Under the pieces are notes generated by a model. It was not told where the DNA came from, ran no database searches, and saw only the letters and a program-made list of their open reading frames with translations. This document shows, one piece after another, positions 1 through 10,445 of a stretch of DNA of 64,000 nucleotides. This DNA is from Rhodopirellula baltica. Lineage in GTDB: Bacteria; Planctomycetota; Planctomycetia; Pirellulales; Pirellulaceae. Position numbers and translations under genes: made by a program. Positions within the stretch are counted from its first letter, which is position 1; each line of letters opens with the position of its first letter. The stretch spans positions 310,001 through 374,000 of the forward strand of contig PPHI01000001.1 of assembly GCA_002901265.1 (NCBI GenBank), in the 5' to 3' direction.

Positions 1-517
1 CGAAGGTTCGCTCGAGAAGTTCGATGCACAGCCGCGCGGCGTTTCCCACCGAGCCGCCAAAGTAAAGCGTTTCTTGGTCCAGGTCCCACAACAGCGAGAA
101 GGTCTGCATCTTGCGATATTTTCCGGTTGCGGCTTCCTGATCGCAACGGGCTTCGACGGCCTCTTTGGCCTCTTTTCGCTGTGCCTTGGTGACGACACCG
201 GTTTCACTGTCCTTGGCCAAGCCGGCCAATTCCATCTGCAGCCAAGCCGCTTTAATCGATGCGGGAATTTGGTTGGTATCAATACGGACGCTGCAGTGGA
301 CAGCGTTGTTGATCAGGTTCTTCCCAAGGTCGAAGTGGGTGTCAAACAAATGGTCCCCCCCAAGGAATCCGACCGAGACATTGTCCACCGAGGCGGTTTC
401 GAATCGCCCGGCGGCGTTGTTCGCGAGAAGCTCGATTTGCTCGTCACCGAACGTGTTGTCGTCGAAACCGGAGACACTGAAACGTTGAAAACCAAGGCTT
501 CCGCGCAAGAAAGGCAT
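1..517 (-). CDS. RdgC-like protein, N-terminal part (cut by window edge)
   Basis: An open minus-strand frame runs from an ATG at 517 to the left edge (172 codons visible, no stop). It begins MPFLRGSLGFQRF. Near residue 100 it has an IPAS segment, then a charged stretch with QRKEAKEAVEA, then a strand LLWDLDQETLYFGG. This order (IPAS motif, basic/acidic helix, beta hairpin carrying a short xxFGG) resembles RdgC recombination-associated proteins, which bind DNA and modulate RecA. The match is from memory of the family pattern, not from an alignment, and planctomycete versions are divergent. The plus-strand frames over the same bases look like shadows. The C-terminus is missing, so length and any fusion cannot be judged. 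Confidence 0.6.
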   Translation of the reverse strand, partial: MPFLRGSLGFQRFSVSGFDDNTFGDEQIELLANNAAGRFETASVDNVSVGFLGGDHLFDTHFDLGKNLINNAVHCSVRIDTNQIPASIKAAWLQMELAGLAKDSETGVVTKAQRKEAKEAVEARCDQEAATGKYRKMQTFSLLWDLDQETLYFGGSVGNAARLCIELLERTF

Positions 518-797
518 CGGCGTTCCTAAAGATGGAGGATGAGCATGAACACAAGGGGCATCATTAGCAGGGTGTTGATCCTATCGACGCCGACAATCGG
601 AAATTTGATTGGCGGTCGCTCCCCTGTCACGTAATGCCCACACCCTATGACCGTTACAGTCGGGATTGTCAATCCTGCGCGTGAAACCTGTTTTCTCGCC
701 GAGGTAGAGGTGCGAGGTAGTCAGTGAGTCATTATTTGTTGCTAGACTGGAATTGAAACAGAGTTTTTTTACACAGCCACCTTCCCGCTTCTGACCG

Positions 798-1964
798 ATG
801 CCCCGCCGTTCTGTCGCACTCCTTATCGAAACGTCGAACGGATATTGCCGTGGCCTTCTGGACGGCATTTGCGGCTTCGCCCGTACGCGTGGGAACTGGT
901 CCATTCAGCTGAACGAACAAGAACAGGGCGCGCTGCCACCTGCTTGGTTAAAAGAATGGCAAGGCGACGGGATCATCGCACGAATCGAAACGGACCAAAT
1001 CGGACTCCAGCTTCAACAGTTGCAATTGCCAATTGTTGACTTGAGCGCCGCCCGGCACCTTCCGGGAATCCCCTGGGCCGACACCGACGACCGTGCGATC
1101 AGCCGCTTAGTCGTCGAGCATTTCCTTGACCGAGGTTTCGTTAACCTCGCCTATTGCGGTGATCCAGGCTTTGCTTGGTCAAATTCACGGCGCGACCATT
1201 TTCGTCGCTTCGCCGAAGAGGCCGACTGCAACTATTTCGAATACCAGGTCACGCATCGCTACGACGCCAAGTACAAGTGGGACAAAGTTCGCAATTCATT
1301 GGCCGATTGGATGCAGACGCTTCCCAAGCCGATCGCGATCATGGGTTGCAACGATTACCAAGGCCAACTGTTGTTGGATGTTTGTCGTTCCCGCTCGATC
1401 GGTGTCCCAGAAGAAATCGCCGTCCTCGGCGTCGACAACGATTCGCTGCTCTGCAACCTCTGTGACCCGCAGTTGACCAGCGTCATTCCTGATACTTATG
1501 CGACCGGTTTTGAAGCAGCCGAACTGTTGGAAAAGATGATGAACGGCGAACCGGTCGATCGCAACGCACGGTTGGTCACGCAACCCAAAGGCGTTCAGGT
1601 GCGCCAGTCGACCGATACCATCGCGATCGAAGACCAAGATGTTGCCAAGGCGTTGATCTATATCCGCCGTCATGCACTCGAAAACATCCGTGTCGCCGAC
1701 ATCATGCGTCAATGTTCGATCTCTCGCCGAGCGCTAGAGCACCGTTTTTCAAAGGTCGTCGGTCACACGCCACACGAGGAACTCAATCGCATCCGGCTTC
1801 AACGAATCAAACAGTTGCTCGCGGAAACCGATGACCGGATTACCGAAATCGCAAAGCGAACCGGGTATGACCACCCCGAGTATTTGACCGTTGCGTTCAA
1901 GCGAAGCATGGGCATGACGCCTACCGAATATCGCAATGAGCTTCGCAAAAAAACGTCAGGCTAG
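798..1964 (+). CDS. XylR-type transcriptional regulator (sugar-binding domain + AraC HTH)
   Basis: The 388-residue protein has two parts. Residues 1 to about 270 resemble a LacI/periplasmic-binding-like sensor: MPRRSVALLIETSNGYCRG at the start, a VVEHFLDRGFVNLAYCG strand-turn near 105-120, and VLGVDNDSLLCN near 210. Residues about 285-385 form an AraC-type double helix-turn-helix ending ITEIAKRTGYDHPEYLTVAFKRSMGMTPTEYR. Length and architecture match E. coli XylR (392 residues), which activates xylose genes on binding xylose. No sugar operon lies next to it, so the inducer is unknown. In planctomycetes this family is large and regulates many carbohydrate genes. The start is the first ATG of the frame; only a weak ribosome binding site precedes it. 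Confidence 0.9.
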   Translation: MPRRSVALLIETSNGYCRGLLDGICGFARTRGNWSIQLNEQEQGALPPAWLKEWQGDGIIARIETDQIGLQLQQLQLPIVDLSAARHLPGIPWADTDDRAISRLVVEHFLDRGFVNLAYCGDPGFAWSNSRRDHFRRFAEEADCNYFEYQVTHRYDAKYKWDKVRNSLADWMQTLPKPIAIMGCNDYQGQLLLDVCRSRSIGVPEEIAVLGVDNDSLLCNLCDPQLTSVIPDTYATGFEAAELLEKMMNGEPVDRNARLVTQPKGVQVRQSTDTIAIEDQDVAKALIYIRRHALENIRVADIMRQCSISRRALEHRFSKVVGHTPHEELNRIRLQRIKQLLAETDDRITEIAKRTGYDHPEYLTVAFKRSMGMTPTEYRNELRKKTSG

Positions 1965-2098
1965 CCAAGGACGGAGGTGCCTTTCACAACACGAGGTGGA
2001 CTCTTGTTGCGAACTTGCATGCATAGACACTACGTCTTAACATGGTGGAGGAGCTTGCTTTTCTGAGTCGTGCATTTTTCCTCGACCAAGTGAATGAG

Positions 2099-2929
2099 AT
2101 GCCCAAGATACGAATCGCTGCCACGTTTGCGTTGATCATCCTTGGAATTCAAATTGAACAATCGTCCATTTTGAGCGCCCAAGACGAACCGCCAGCAACG
2201 CTGGCTGACTCTCCGTTCCAAGTGATGCAGGACGCGGTGAGCCGAGTTCAAGCTCGTTCGCTGGAATCGGGTACCGCGAAGAACTTGCCTGTCAACAAGC
2301 CACCGATTTTGCGATTCGGTGATGCCACGCGCAAAACGATTGACGGGGTGGTCTGGAGTCTGGGAGAAGGCCGTCCGAAAGCAATGGTGGCGATGGAGCT
2401 GGTCACAAAAGATTTCGAGCCTACGGTTTTAAGCTACGAGTTCTTATGCCTGACAGACGACAAAATTGTTGTCACCGCGGGGCCGGGCTGGACTTGGACG
2501 CCAAGGTCTTCAGCGCTGAAGTTTAAAACCTTGCCAGCGAGCATTCCGGTGTCGCCATCCAAGCTGGTTCGACAGCGACAAATCAAGCAGCTGGCGCAGC
2601 AGTTTTCCGCTTCGGAATTTCATGAAGGCGAAGACTATGTTTTGCGATTATTGACGAACCCAATCGTGCGCTACGTGATTGACGATGCGAAAGGAGACAT
2701 GGGAGCGATCTTTGCATTCTCCAATGGCACCAATCCTGAAGTCTTGCTGTTTATCGAATCGACGGAGAGCCGCTGGCAATACGGGTTTGTGAGGATGTGT
2801 GGCGCGTCCCCCACCGCTCGACTGGACGGGGAAGTCGTGTGGAGCGAGCCGTCGATGACCGAGCTTGGTTCTGGCTGGGATCGTGCCTATACCGGTGATG
2901 TCCACCCGGTAAATGTGACTGCGAAGTGA
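2099..2929 (+). CDS. Exported protein of unknown function
   Basis: I prefer the ATG at 2099 over the upstream one at 2042, because it gives a clean signal peptide: MPKIRIAATFALIILGIQ followed by a processing region ending LSAQDEPP. The mature protein of about 250 residues has no family I can name. It has a short helical linker (DAVSRVQARSLESG), then a mainly beta region rich in W and aromatic residues (WSLGEGRPKAMVAMELV, GPGWTWTPRS). A helical segment (KLVRQRQIKQLAQQF) precedes a C-terminal beta region with FAFSNGTNPEVLLFIE. It is likely periplasmic. It stands alone, between the regulator and serine dehydratase genes on the same strand, with gaps of over 130 bases on both sides, so it is probably monocistronic. 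Confidence 0.75.
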   Translation: MPKIRIAATFALIILGIQIEQSSILSAQDEPPATLADSPFQVMQDAVSRVQARSLESGTAKNLPVNKPPILRFGDATRKTIDGVVWSLGEGRPKAMVAMELVTKDFEPTVLSYEFLCLTDDKIVVTAGPGWTWTPRSSALKFKTLPASIPVSPSKLVRQRQIKQLAQQFSASEFHEGEDYVLRLLTNPIVRYVIDDAKGDMGAIFAFSNGTNPEVLLFIESTESRWQYGFVRMCGASPTARLDGEVVWSEPSMTELGSGWDRAYTGDVHPVNVTAK

Positions 2930-3107
2930 CACCACCCCAAGCAATTGATAACTGACGTATGAACTCGGTTGCCTAGACGAGCCAATTGCGGAAGTCCTTG
3001 GCACCTTAATCACATTCCGGGTTCGGCAACGCGATCGGTATGTTTAAATGGTGCGTACCAAACCTGCATGGTGCTGCCAACGACCGCCGATTTGCTTGGG
3101 CAACCGA

Positions 3108-4541
3108 ATGTCAATTGACTCTCAATCTCCAGAAGTGACGACCGAGCAAGATACCTATGTGGGTGTCTTCGACCTTTTTAAAATCGGGATTGGACCCTCC
3201 AGTTCTCATTCGGTCGGGCCGATGCGAGCGGCCGAAATGTTTCTGCAAGAGTTGGTCCAACGAGGCGAATTCGAGTCCACGCAGCGCGTCCGTGTGGAAC
3301 TGTTCGGGTCGCTGGCTTTGACGGGACTTGGTCACGCAACCGACACCGCAGTGCTGATGGGGCTGCGTGGCGAAAAACCGGATTTGATCGAACCGGAAAG
3401 CGTGAATGGGAAGTTGGATTTCATTCGCAATGAGAATCGAATTGAACTGGGCGGCACCAAGACAATTCCATTCATTGAAGAACAGGATTTGATTTTTAAT
3501 CGACGTGTGACGTTGGATGCCCATCCGAACGCGATGACGATTCAGGCGTTTCATAACCGCGACGATGAAACGCCTTTTCATGAAAGCACCTACTTTTCGA
3601 TCGGCGGCGGATTCGTCGTTCGTGAAGGTGCTGATACCCAGTCCGCCGCTAGCCTACAAGAACCGGTCCGCGTTCCGTACCCTTTCTCCTCGGGACGCGA
3701 GTTACTCGAGTTGACGGATCAGCATCAATGTTCGCTTAGTGATTTAGCGCGAGCGAATGAGCGGATGTTCCGAAGCGACGAAGAGATCTCCAGCGGTCTA
3801 CAAAAGATTTGGCAAACGATGCAGGACTGCGTCAAGCGTGGCTGCGAAACCGATGGAATCTTGCCAGGCGGGTTAAACATCCGCCGCCGAGCGCCTGGTT
3901 TGTATCGGTCATTGCGAAATCGCACCGAAGAGTCCGATCGCGACCCGATGGGAATTTTGGATTGGGTCGACTTGTACGCGATCGCTGTCAACGAAGAGAA
4001 CGCGGCTGGTGGGCGTGTGGTCACCGCGCCAACCAATGGGGCGGCGGGGATTGTCCCGGCCGTGTTGCTGTACTTGGATCGATTTGGTCGAAACGTCAAC
4101 AAAGAGACGATTGAGCGGTTTTTACTGACGGCTGCCGTGATCGGATCGCTCTACAAGAGAAACGCGTCGATCTCCGGCGCCGAAGTCGGTTGCCAGGGCG
4201 AAGTCGGCGTGGCTTGCTCAATGGCGGCCGGTGCCTTGGCCGAGGCCCTTGGTGGAAGTCCGCGGCAGGTCGAGGAAGCGGCCGAAATCGGCATGGAGCA
4301 CAATCTCGGCCTGACATGTGATCCGATTAAGGGACTGGTGCAAGTTCCCTGCATCGAACGCAATGCCATGGGAGCCGTTAAGGCGATTAACGCGAGCCGG
4401 CTAGCCCTGCGAAGCGACGGCAAACATTTCGTCTCACTTGACCGCGTCATCCGCGTCATGAAACGTACCGGTGCCGACATGTCGTCTCGTTACAAAGAAA
4501 CCTCCGGCGGCGGGCTAGCAGTCAATATTAGTGAATGCTAG
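3108..4541 (+). CDS. sdaA: L-serine ammonia-lyase (iron-sulfur, single chain)
   Basis: This enzyme converts L-serine to pyruvate and ammonia in the cytoplasm. From the ATG at 3108 it is 477 residues, close to E. coli SdaA (454). The longer frame from 3048 adds 20 residues unlike the family. The N-terminal beta domain carries the hallmark [16 protein letters not shown]. The alpha domain contains [15 protein letters not shown] and [16 protein letters not shown]. Cys362, Cys404 and Cys415 keep the same spacing (42 and 11) as the three cluster-ligand cysteines described for the Legionella enzyme, which supports a [4Fe-4S] cluster. An inverted repeat, GGCTAGCA/TGCTAGCC, overlaps the stop codon but lacks a clear T-run. 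The gene appears to be single. Confidence 0.95.
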   Translation: MSIDSQSPEVTTEQDTYVGVFDLFKIGIGPSSSHSVGPMRAAEMFLQELVQRGEFESTQRVRVELFGSLALTGLGHATDTAVLMGLRGEKPDLIEPESVNGKLDFIRNENRIELGGTKTIPFIEEQDLIFNRRVTLDAHPNAMTIQAFHNRDDETPFHESTYFSIGGGFVVREGADTQSAASLQEPVRVPYPFSSGRELLELTDQHQCSLSDLARANERMFRSDEEISSGLQKIWQTMQDCVKRGCETDGILPGGLNIRRRAPGLYRSLRNRTEESDRDPMGILDWVDLYAIAVNEENAAGGRVVTAPTNGAAGIVPAVLLYLDRFGRNVNKETIERFLLTAAVIGSLYKRNASISGAEVGCQGEVGVACSMAAGALAEALGGSPRQVEEAAEIGMEHNLGLTCDPIKGLVQVPCIERNAMGAVKAINASRLALRSDGKHFVSLDRVIRVMKRTGADMSSRYKETSGGGLAVNISEC

Positions 4542-4615
4542 CCGTAGGGTGAGAATACAGCGTGTCAGTCGAAGTCGAACTTGCCATCCTCCTGGTTACG
4601 GGATAACCTTGATGC

Positions 4616-5059
4616 ATGGGACAATTCGTTTTAATTGCCGCGTTGATTGCTAAGTTGCTGGTCTGTCCAGTCTTCTGCTGCTCAACGTATGCCTGCAGCA
4701 CAAGCGATATCCAGCCAACCGGTTCAGATCTGGTTGCTCAATCCGAACGTCATGCATGTTCTTGCTGTGTGTCATCGCAGAGCTCCCACGGCGAAGTCTC
4801 GTTTGCAGATTCACCGGTTGCCAGTTTTCCCGTTCAGGATGACTGCACCTGTCCAGATTGTATTTGCGACGGAGCGACAATTCAGGAAGGACCTGAGTTA
4901 CCAAGCGTGACAGTACAGCTTGATCGCTTGCCGCATGATCAACTCCGCCATACCATTGCCGCAATGGTGACTCTGCGGCTTCTTGACGGCGATGCGGTTC
5001 AGTCCCGGCATCTTTCTGCGAAGGACGTGCGCGTCCATCTTCAACGCTGGCTCATTTGA
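4616..5059 (+). CDS. Small Cys-rich exported protein heading an efflux cluster
   Basis: The 147-residue product begins with a hydrophobic signal segment (MGQFVLIAALIAKLLVCPVF). It then has clustered cysteines: HACSCC near residues 47-52 and DDCTCPDCICDG near 75-86. The C-terminal third has no cysteine and is more polar. It is not a family I recognise. Position and cysteine content suggest an exported metal- or redox-binding protein. It is the first gene of a plus-strand run of transport genes (5240-10445), and its counterpart 20376-20798 (minus) opens the opposing Czc-type cluster. No enzymatic motif is visible. Confidence 0.65.
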   Translation: MGQFVLIAALIAKLLVCPVFCCSTYACSTSDIQPTGSDLVAQSERHACSCCVSSQSSHGEVSFADSPVASFPVQDDCTCPDCICDGATIQEGPELPSVTVQLDRLPHDQLRHTIAAMVTLRLLDGDAVQSRHLSAKDVRVHLQRWLI

Positions 5060-5239
5060 GCCGAGACACGAGTCTTCTGATCTTCTGTTTCCGTTCAGTG
5101 CGTTTGTATTCGTAGCTCGCTGCCTTTGTATGCATGACTCGTTTGGGTTAGTGCTGCGCGATGTCGTGTGTTGCGATGTGTAGGCGTAGTGGCGGTGGGA
5201 AGCGTCTTCGGTCCGGTTCCTCCTTCGATCTATCCAACA

Positions 5240-6445
5240 ATGTTGCTGCCTTGGGAATATGGCATTCGTAACCTTGCGCGCCGTCCGGTCAGGACGTCGC
5301 TGACGCTGGTCGCGATGACGACGGTGGTGGTGTTGATCCTCGTTGTCGTTGGTTTTGTTCGTGGACTGGAACGTTCGTTGTCTGTGAGTGGCGATCGCGA
5401 AGTTGTCTTGGTTTACTCCATTAACTCTGCTGAGAATATCGAAAACTCCTCGATTGCTGCGCAAACACCACGTTTGTTGACGGCCAGTCTGAGCGGCATT
5501 TGGAAACGGTTTGGAGTTCCGCATGTATCTCCCGAGTTGTATATGGGAATTCGGGTTGGTGTTGTGGATTCGAACCGTGCGGCCGATCTACACGACAGGA
5601 CAAATACGGAAGCTGTGTCCGAAAGTGACGCATTGGGTTTGGTCCGTGGTGTGACTTCACAAGCACCGTTGGTGCGCCGTGATGTTCGCATCCTCTCAGG
5701 CGATTGGCCGGGGCCTAACGAAGTGATGGTGGGCGAGCTAGCGGCAGCCAAGTTGGGGCTACCTGCAAATCAGATCGTCGTTGGAAACACGCTTGAGTTC
5801 GAGAGCCAGCAGTGGCGAATCAGTGGGACGTTTTCGGCGGGTGGGAGTGCGTACGAATCAGAGATTTGGTGCAACTTGCCGGACATTCAATCAGCAACAA
5901 AGCGACAGGACTTGAGCCTTGTTGCGATTCGGTTACCGCCTGGCGGTTCCTCTGCCGAGGCGGAGTTGTTTTGTAAAGAGCGAATCGACTTGGAGATTCA
6001 AGCGATCCGAGAGACGCAGTACTACGGCGGCTTGCAGCAGCACTACGGACCAGTTCGCCATCTCGCTTGGATGGTCGTCATCCTGGTCGCCGCGGCGGGG
6101 TTCTTTGCCGGGATGAACATGATGTACGGCGCTGTCAGCGGTCGTGTTCGCGAGATCGCCACTCTACAAGCGATGGGGTTCCGGCGTATTGCGATCGTTG
6201 TCAGCCTTGTCCAGGAAGGTGTCTTACTTGCGGCGACCGCATCCTTAATTGCCGGCGGTATCGCATTGCTATTTTTTCGAGGCGTTGCAATACGTTTCAC
6301 AATGGGGGCATTCCCCTTGGAAATTGACGGCGTAGCGATCTTGATCGGATCCTGTGTCGGACTTGTTTTAGGAGCTTTGGGGGCGATGCCACCCGCTTTC
6401 AAGGCTCTTCGACAATCGGTGGCAGTTGGATTGAAGTCCATTTAA
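5240..6445 (+). CDS. ABC transporter permease, MacB/FtsX type (first copy)
   Basis: The start at 5240 ([22 protein letters not shown]) fits the family, in which a short cytoplasmic helix with a basic RRP/R motif precedes the first membrane helix (residues about 22-45, [20 protein letters not shown]). A large extracytoplasmic domain of about 240 residues follows. Three more membrane segments lie near residues 275-300, 318-350 and 365-390, ending in a [16 protein letters not shown] helix. This 1+3 topology is typical of MacB/LolC/FtsX-type permeases, which do mechanotransmission rather than classical transport. It is 401 residues and lacks a fused ATPase; the partner ATPase is at 8586-9296. The Shine-Dalgarno of the next gene overlaps its TAA. 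Confidence 0.88.
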   Translation: MLLPWEYGIRNLARRPVRTSLTLVAMTTVVVLILVVVGFVRGLERSLSVSGDREVVLVYSINSAENIENSSIAAQTPRLLTASLSGIWKRFGVPHVSPELYMGIRVGVVDSNRAADLHDRTNTEAVSESDALGLVRGVTSQAPLVRRDVRILSGDWPGPNEVMVGELAAAKLGLPANQIVVGNTLEFESQQWRISGTFSAGGSAYESEIWCNLPDIQSATKRQDLSLVAIRLPPGGSSAEAELFCKERIDLEIQAIRETQYYGGLQQHYGPVRHLAWMVVILVAAAGFFAGMNMMYGAVSGRVREIATLQAMGFRRIAIVVSLVQEGVLLAATASLIAGGIALLFFRGVAIRFTMGAFPLEIDGVAILIGSCVGLVLGALGAMPPAFKALRQSVAVGLKSI

Positions 6446-6457
6446 GGAGAACCTTTG

Positions 6458-7003
6458 ATGCATCATTTGAAACCACTTTGGCGATTCAACCTAGGGTCGA
6501 TGTTGTTCACGCTGTCGCTTATGTCAGTGAATGGTTGTGGCACAAAAACTGGAAGCGATTTAGTGGATGGCGAGTCACAGCAGATCGATAGCGTCTATGT
6601 CGTAACGGAGGAACCTGCCGATGCGATTCCGGTAGGGATAGCGAAGGAATCCGTTGAAGGCGAACAGTATCTATCGTTGGTCGGAACGATCGGTGGATCC
6701 GCCAAGCCTTTTGTCGACGGCATCGCAGCGTTCACCATTGTTGACCCCAAGGTTCCGAGTTGTGCCGGCGAGGAAGGCTGCCCCACACCATGGGATTATT
6801 GCTGCACTCAAAACCAAGTCAAAGACAACATCGCAACGGTAAAGATCGTCGACAGCGAAGGGGTTCCCGTGGCTAGCGATGCACGTGGGCTATTGGGGGT
6901 CAAAGAACTGTCAACGGTTGTCGTTTCTGGAACTGTCAAGCGAGATGACACAGGCAATTTGTCGATCGCCGCGACTCAAGTTTTTGTCAAACCGAGTAAA
7001 TGA
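6458..7003 (+). CDS. Lipoprotein with Cys-rich motif in the MacB-like cluster
   Basis: The start at 6458 is set by AAGGAGA 8 bases upstream. The 181-residue protein has a lipoprotein-like signal: hydrophobic [17 protein letters not shown], with the probable lipidated Cys near residue 27. The mature part contains [16 protein letters not shown] (about residues 107-122), which carries four of its cysteines and is flanked by beta-like segments. The last segment, [24 protein letters not shown], resembles an OB-fold-like strand pattern. No family name can be given. The gene lies 12 bases after the permease and 4 bases before the adaptor, so it is part of the operon. A metal- or redox-sensing periplasmic role is inference. 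Confidence 0.7.
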   Translation: MHHLKPLWRFNLGSMLFTLSLMSVNGCGTKTGSDLVDGESQQIDSVYVVTEEPADAIPVGIAKESVEGEQYLSLVGTIGGSAKPFVDGIAAFTIVDPKVPSCAGEEGCPTPWDYCCTQNQVKDNIATVKIVDSEGVPVASDARGLLGVKELSTVVVSGTVKRDDTGNLSIAATQVFVKPSK

Positions 7004-7007
7004 TTCG

Positions 7008-8582
7008 ATGAACCAATCAGAAATCGATCTAAGTCGGCTTGCCGTTGACCGAACCACTCCGGAAGCGAATTCGGCGCGTCGCGATACCAGACACCGGATA
7101 TCAAGGTACGCGCTGCCCTGTGTGGTGTTGATCGGATTCGTGGCAATGCTGTTGGCAACTTCGCATCAGTTATTGGTTCAGCGAATCGTAGTGACGACGA
7201 TCCCTGTTTTAGTGAAGCGAGGTGCGGTTCAGCAAAGCGGTACGGTGCTGTTTCAGGCAGCCGGATGGATCGAGCCCCGGCCAACATCGGTTAGCGTACC
7301 GTCGTTGGCTTCGGGGGTGATTGAAGAATTGATGGTGATTGAAGGTCAACTGGTCAGTCAGGGTGATTCGATCGCGAAGTTGATTGATGTCGATGCCCGC
7401 AATGCGGTCGACCAAGCACAAGCAAAGCTGGCGTTGCGTGATGCCGAACTAAAGCGTGCTCATGCCGAGCAAATCGCCGCAGAGGCGCGGCTAAATCATC
7501 CTCTCCATCTGCAAACACCACTCGCAGAGGCCGAATCTAAATTGGCTGCGGTGCTGACCGAAAAAGCAAAACTTCCCTATCTGATCAGAGCAGCTGATGC
7601 CAACGTGCAGTACACGTTGAGTAGTTTGGAAGGAAAGCGAAGTGCGAAAGACGCGATTGCTGACGTAGTCATCCGACAGGCACAGAGAGACCATCTCGCC
7701 GCGATCGCAAGTCGCGAAGAACTGTCGACGAGAAAAGCGAGCTTGGCACGCGAAGTTGATGCATTGAACGCACGTGTCAAAACGCTGTCGGAACAGCTGG
7801 ATCTGTTGATCGAAGAAAAACGCAGAGCGGAGGAAACACGTGCCAACGTTGATTCTGCGATAGCGATTCGTGATGAAGCAGAGTTGCAACTACGGCAGGC
7901 AAAGTTGATGTTGGCACGAACCGTGATTCGTGCGCCATTTCGGGGACGGATCTTGCGATTGTTGTCTTTACCCGGAATGCGTGTCGCTGGATTGGGGCAA
8001 AGTTCCGGTCAGCACTCAAGCACCATCGTCGAAATGTATGACCCGACTCGGCTTCAAGTGCGGGCCGATGTGCGGTTAGAAGATGTCCCGCATGTGATTC
8101 CCGGGGCTCCCGTCGAAATCAAAACTGCATCTCATGGAAAATCGATTCGAGGGAAAGTGCTGCAATCGACCAGTGCTGCCAACGTTCAAAAGAACACACT
8201 CGAAACGAAGGTCGAGATTCTCGATCCGCCAGAAACTGTTCGCCCGGAAATGCTCGTCCAAGCGATGTTTTTAGCACCAGAACTGGACGATGAAGCTGGG
8301 GATGTGGAAGACAAGCAAGAGCTGTTGTATGTACCACGCTCACTCGTTGAAACGGATGACCAAGGCGATTTCGTTTGGACAGTCGATGCGCAAAATCGGG
8401 CTGTTCGGAAAGCGATACACAAAGGTTTGACGAGTGAAATCACTGTCTCGGGGGTACGTCTGATATCGATTTCAGAGGGACTGAACAAGACCGATAAATT
8501 GATCAGTCCCCGACCATCTAATTTGAGTTCTGGAGATTTCGTCGTTGTCCGTGGCGAAGATCCAACGATAGGAGTGAAATGA
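7008..8582 (+). CDS. HlyD/MacA-like membrane-fusion adaptor
   Basis: The start at 7008 lies just after the lipoprotein stop and gives a 524-residue protein. Residues about 35-58 form one membrane anchor (YALPCVVLIGFVAMLLATS). A lipoyl/biotinyl-like half follows (GVIEELMVIEGQLVSQGDSIAKL, near 105-128). A long coiled-coil hairpin of about 150 residues is rich in Ala, Glu, Lys and Arg. The second lipoyl half is ARTVIRAPFRGRILRLLSLPG, and a beta-barrel domain ends the protein. This is the layout of periplasmic adaptors that link an inner-membrane ABC pump to an outer-membrane channel. The stop precedes the ATPase start by three bases, so translation is probably coupled. The substrate is unknown. 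Confidence 0.9.
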   Translation: MNQSEIDLSRLAVDRTTPEANSARRDTRHRISRYALPCVVLIGFVAMLLATSHQLLVQRIVVTTIPVLVKRGAVQQSGTVLFQAAGWIEPRPTSVSVPSLASGVIEELMVIEGQLVSQGDSIAKLIDVDARNAVDQAQAKLALRDAELKRAHAEQIAAEARLNHPLHLQTPLAEAESKLAAVLTEKAKLPYLIRAADANVQYTLSSLEGKRSAKDAIADVVIRQAQRDHLAAIASREELSTRKASLAREVDALNARVKTLSEQLDLLIEEKRRAEETRANVDSAIAIRDEAELQLRQAKLMLARTVIRAPFRGRILRLLSLPGMRVAGLGQSSGQHSSTIVEMYDPTRLQVRADVRLEDVPHVIPGAPVEIKTASHGKSIRGKVLQSTSAANVQKNTLETKVEILDPPETVRPEMLVQAMFLAPELDDEAGDVEDKQELLYVPRSLVETDDQGDFVWTVDAQNRAVRKAIHKGLTSEITVSGVRLISISEGLNKTDKLISPRPSNLSSGDFVVVRGEDPTIGVK

Positions 8583-8585
8583 GCG

Positions 8586-9296
8586 ATGGCACTTGTGGAG
8601 CTATCTCACGTTAGCAAACGCTTCACCAAAGGGGACGAGACGATTGTCCCACTCGATGACGTTTGCTTAGCAATCGAAGCAGGAGAATTCGTATCGCTGA
8701 TGGGCCCCAGCGGCACTGGGAAAAGTACGCTGCTAAATCTCGTTGCCGGAATCGATCGTCCAGATTCCGGTCAGATCATCGTGGCTGGGACAGAGATTAC
8801 CGACCTTTCGCGATCACGTATGGCTGACTGGAGAGCACAAAACTTGGGCTATATCTTTCAAACCCATAACCTGATCCCAGTCCTTACTGCTTATGAAAAT
8901 GTTGAACTTCCGACGCTCCTGTTAAAGCTAAAAGCTTCGGAGCGTCGGCAGCGTGTCGAGTTGGCACTTGAGGCCGTCGGGCTCGCCGACCGAGCGGACC
9001 ATTACCCAAGACAATTGTCCGGAGGTCAAGAACAACGCATCGGAATCGCCCGAGCCATCGTTTCGCATCCCAAGGTGGTGGTGGCCGATGAACCGACGGG
9101 CAGTCTTGACGGCCAAACCAGTGAGCAAATCCAGACTTTGTTGCAGCGGCTTAATCAGGAACTCGGTATCACACTGCTGATGGTCACCCACGATCGTGAA
9201 GTCGCTGGGATCGCAAAACGACAGTTATCGCTTGACCAAGGCCGATTTCGTGAAACCAATGTTCGTATGCAGCCGAATGAAATCGCCTCACGCTAG
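8586..9296 (+). CDS. ABC transporter ATP-binding protein, LolD/MacB type
   Basis: The 236-residue ATPase shows all core motifs: Walker A GPSGTGKS at residues 40-47, a Q-loop in [21 protein letters not shown], signature LSGGQEQR at about 144-151, Walker B VVVADEP with Asp168/Glu169, and the switch His in VTHDRE. The signature has Glu where most LolD-like proteins have Gln (LSGGQQQR). The Q-loop phrase is typical of the MacB/LolD/FtsE group that powers 1+3 TM permeases. It serves the two flanking permeases, 5240-6445 and 9306-10445, which may form a heterodimer. Confidence 0.95.
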   Translation: MALVELSHVSKRFTKGDETIVPLDDVCLAIEAGEFVSLMGPSGTGKSTLLNLVAGIDRPDSGQIIVAGTEITDLSRSRMADWRAQNLGYIFQTHNLIPVLTAYENVELPTLLLKLKASERRQRVELALEAVGLADRADHYPRQLSGGQEQRIGIARAIVSHPKVVVADEPTGSLDGQTSEQIQTLLQRLNQELGITLLMVTHDREVAGIAKRQLSLDQGRFRETNVRMQPNEIASR

Positions 9297-9305
9297 CTGA
9301 GAAAT

Positions 9306-10445
9306 ATGATGTTAGCGAAGTACATCTTGAAAACGCTTTGGGGGCATCGCGGGCGTACAGCCTTGACGATCTCCGGTTCGATGGTTGCGATGTTCGTTTT
9401 CTGCATCGTCGGTTCGATCCAAGAAGGGCTCGACCGGCTTACTCGGTCTGCCGATGCGGATCGGCATTTGATCGTGTTTCAAGAAAACCGATTCTGCCCA
9501 ACGAGCAGCCGCCTGCCTGAAGATTATGCACGGCAAATTCGTGAAGTGCCTGGAGTGCGCGACGTGATGCCGATCCAAGTTTGGACGAACAATTGTCGAG
9601 CGAGTCTGGATATCGTTGTATTCAACGGGGCTGATCCGGAACAGATTCGTCGCTCACGTCCACTTGTCTTGACCGCGGGCAGTTGGGAATCCTTTCAAAC
9701 AAAACATGACGCAGCAATCATCGGTTCGAATATTGCGAAACGCCGTCAGTTGCAAGTAGGCGATCAATTCTCAATCGGGGACGTTTCCGTTCACATTGCA
9801 GGCGTATTCAAATCAGATGTTGCCGCCGAGGAAAACCTGATCTACACCGCGTTGTCATTTCTTCAGTACACCGAAGGATTGGAATCAGCTGGGTTGGTGA
9901 CGCAATTTGAAGTCCGCGTCTCGGTGGAGTCTAATCCAGATGAAGTTGCTTCGGAGATCGATCGGCAACTTCGCGTGGGGCCGGTTGCGACGAAAACGCG
10001 TCGCAAAGGTGCATTTCAAGCGAGCACACTATCCGATCTCGTTGATTTGATCGGCTTTGCACACTGGTTAGGGTATGCGTGTGTCGGTTTGGTGCTTTCC
10101 CTGGTTGCGACAACAACCGTGATGAGTGTTCAAGATCGGATTCAAGAGTACGCGGTTTTGCAAACCGTTGGCGTACGTCCGTTCGGTTGTACGCGGCTCG
10201 TATTAACCGAAAGCGTACTGCTTTGCCTTGCCGGTGGGGCCGCCGGATCGTTGATCGCAATGGTGATTCTCTCCATTGCCGGTTTCGCAATCGGTGCTGA
10301 GGGAGCAACAATTGCATTTAGCCCATCATTGGCGCTGTTTCTCAAATCCGTCGGCGTTTCTGTGGCCGTCGGCATCGCGGCAGGCATTGCTCCCGCGATC
10401 CAAGCGGCGAGCGTTCCGATCGCTCAAGCACTTCAAAAAGAGTGA
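9306..10445 (+). CDS. ABC transporter permease, MacB/FtsX type (second copy)
   Basis: The 379-residue protein begins [21 protein letters not shown] and has the same 1+3 topology as 5240-6445. The first helix is near residues 20-42. An extracytoplasmic domain runs to about 245. Three C-terminal helices follow, including [20 protein letters not shown] and [26 protein letters not shown]. It ends in the usual [17 protein letters not shown] amphipathic helix. Two ATG codons stand next to each other at the start (9306 and 9309), so the start may be one codon later. It lies nine bases after the ATPase stop and is the last gene of the cluster; 402 bases without a gene follow. Confidence 0.9.
   Translation: MMLAKYILKTLWGHRGRTALTISGSMVAMFVFCIVGSIQEGLDRLTRSADADRHLIVFQENRFCPTSSRLPEDYARQIREVPGVRDVMPIQVWTNNCRASLDIVVFNGADPEQIRRSRPLVLTAGSWESFQTKHDAAIIGSNIAKRRQLQVGDQFSIGDVSVHIAGVFKSDVAAEENLIYTALSFLQYTEGLESAGLVTQFEVRVSVESNPDEVASEIDRQLRVGPVATKTRRKGAFQASTLSDLVDLIGFAHWLGYACVGLVLSLVATTTVMSVQDRIQEYAVLQTVGVRPFGCTRLVLTESVLLCLAGGAAGSLIAMVILSIAGFAIGAEGATIAFSPSLALFLKSVGVSVAVGIAAGIAPAIQAASVPIAQALQKE

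Noticed and set aside
4513-4543. Inverted repeat GGCTAGCA/TGCTAGCC at the end of sdaA
   Set aside because: The loop is long and no T-run follows, so I do not call it a terminator.
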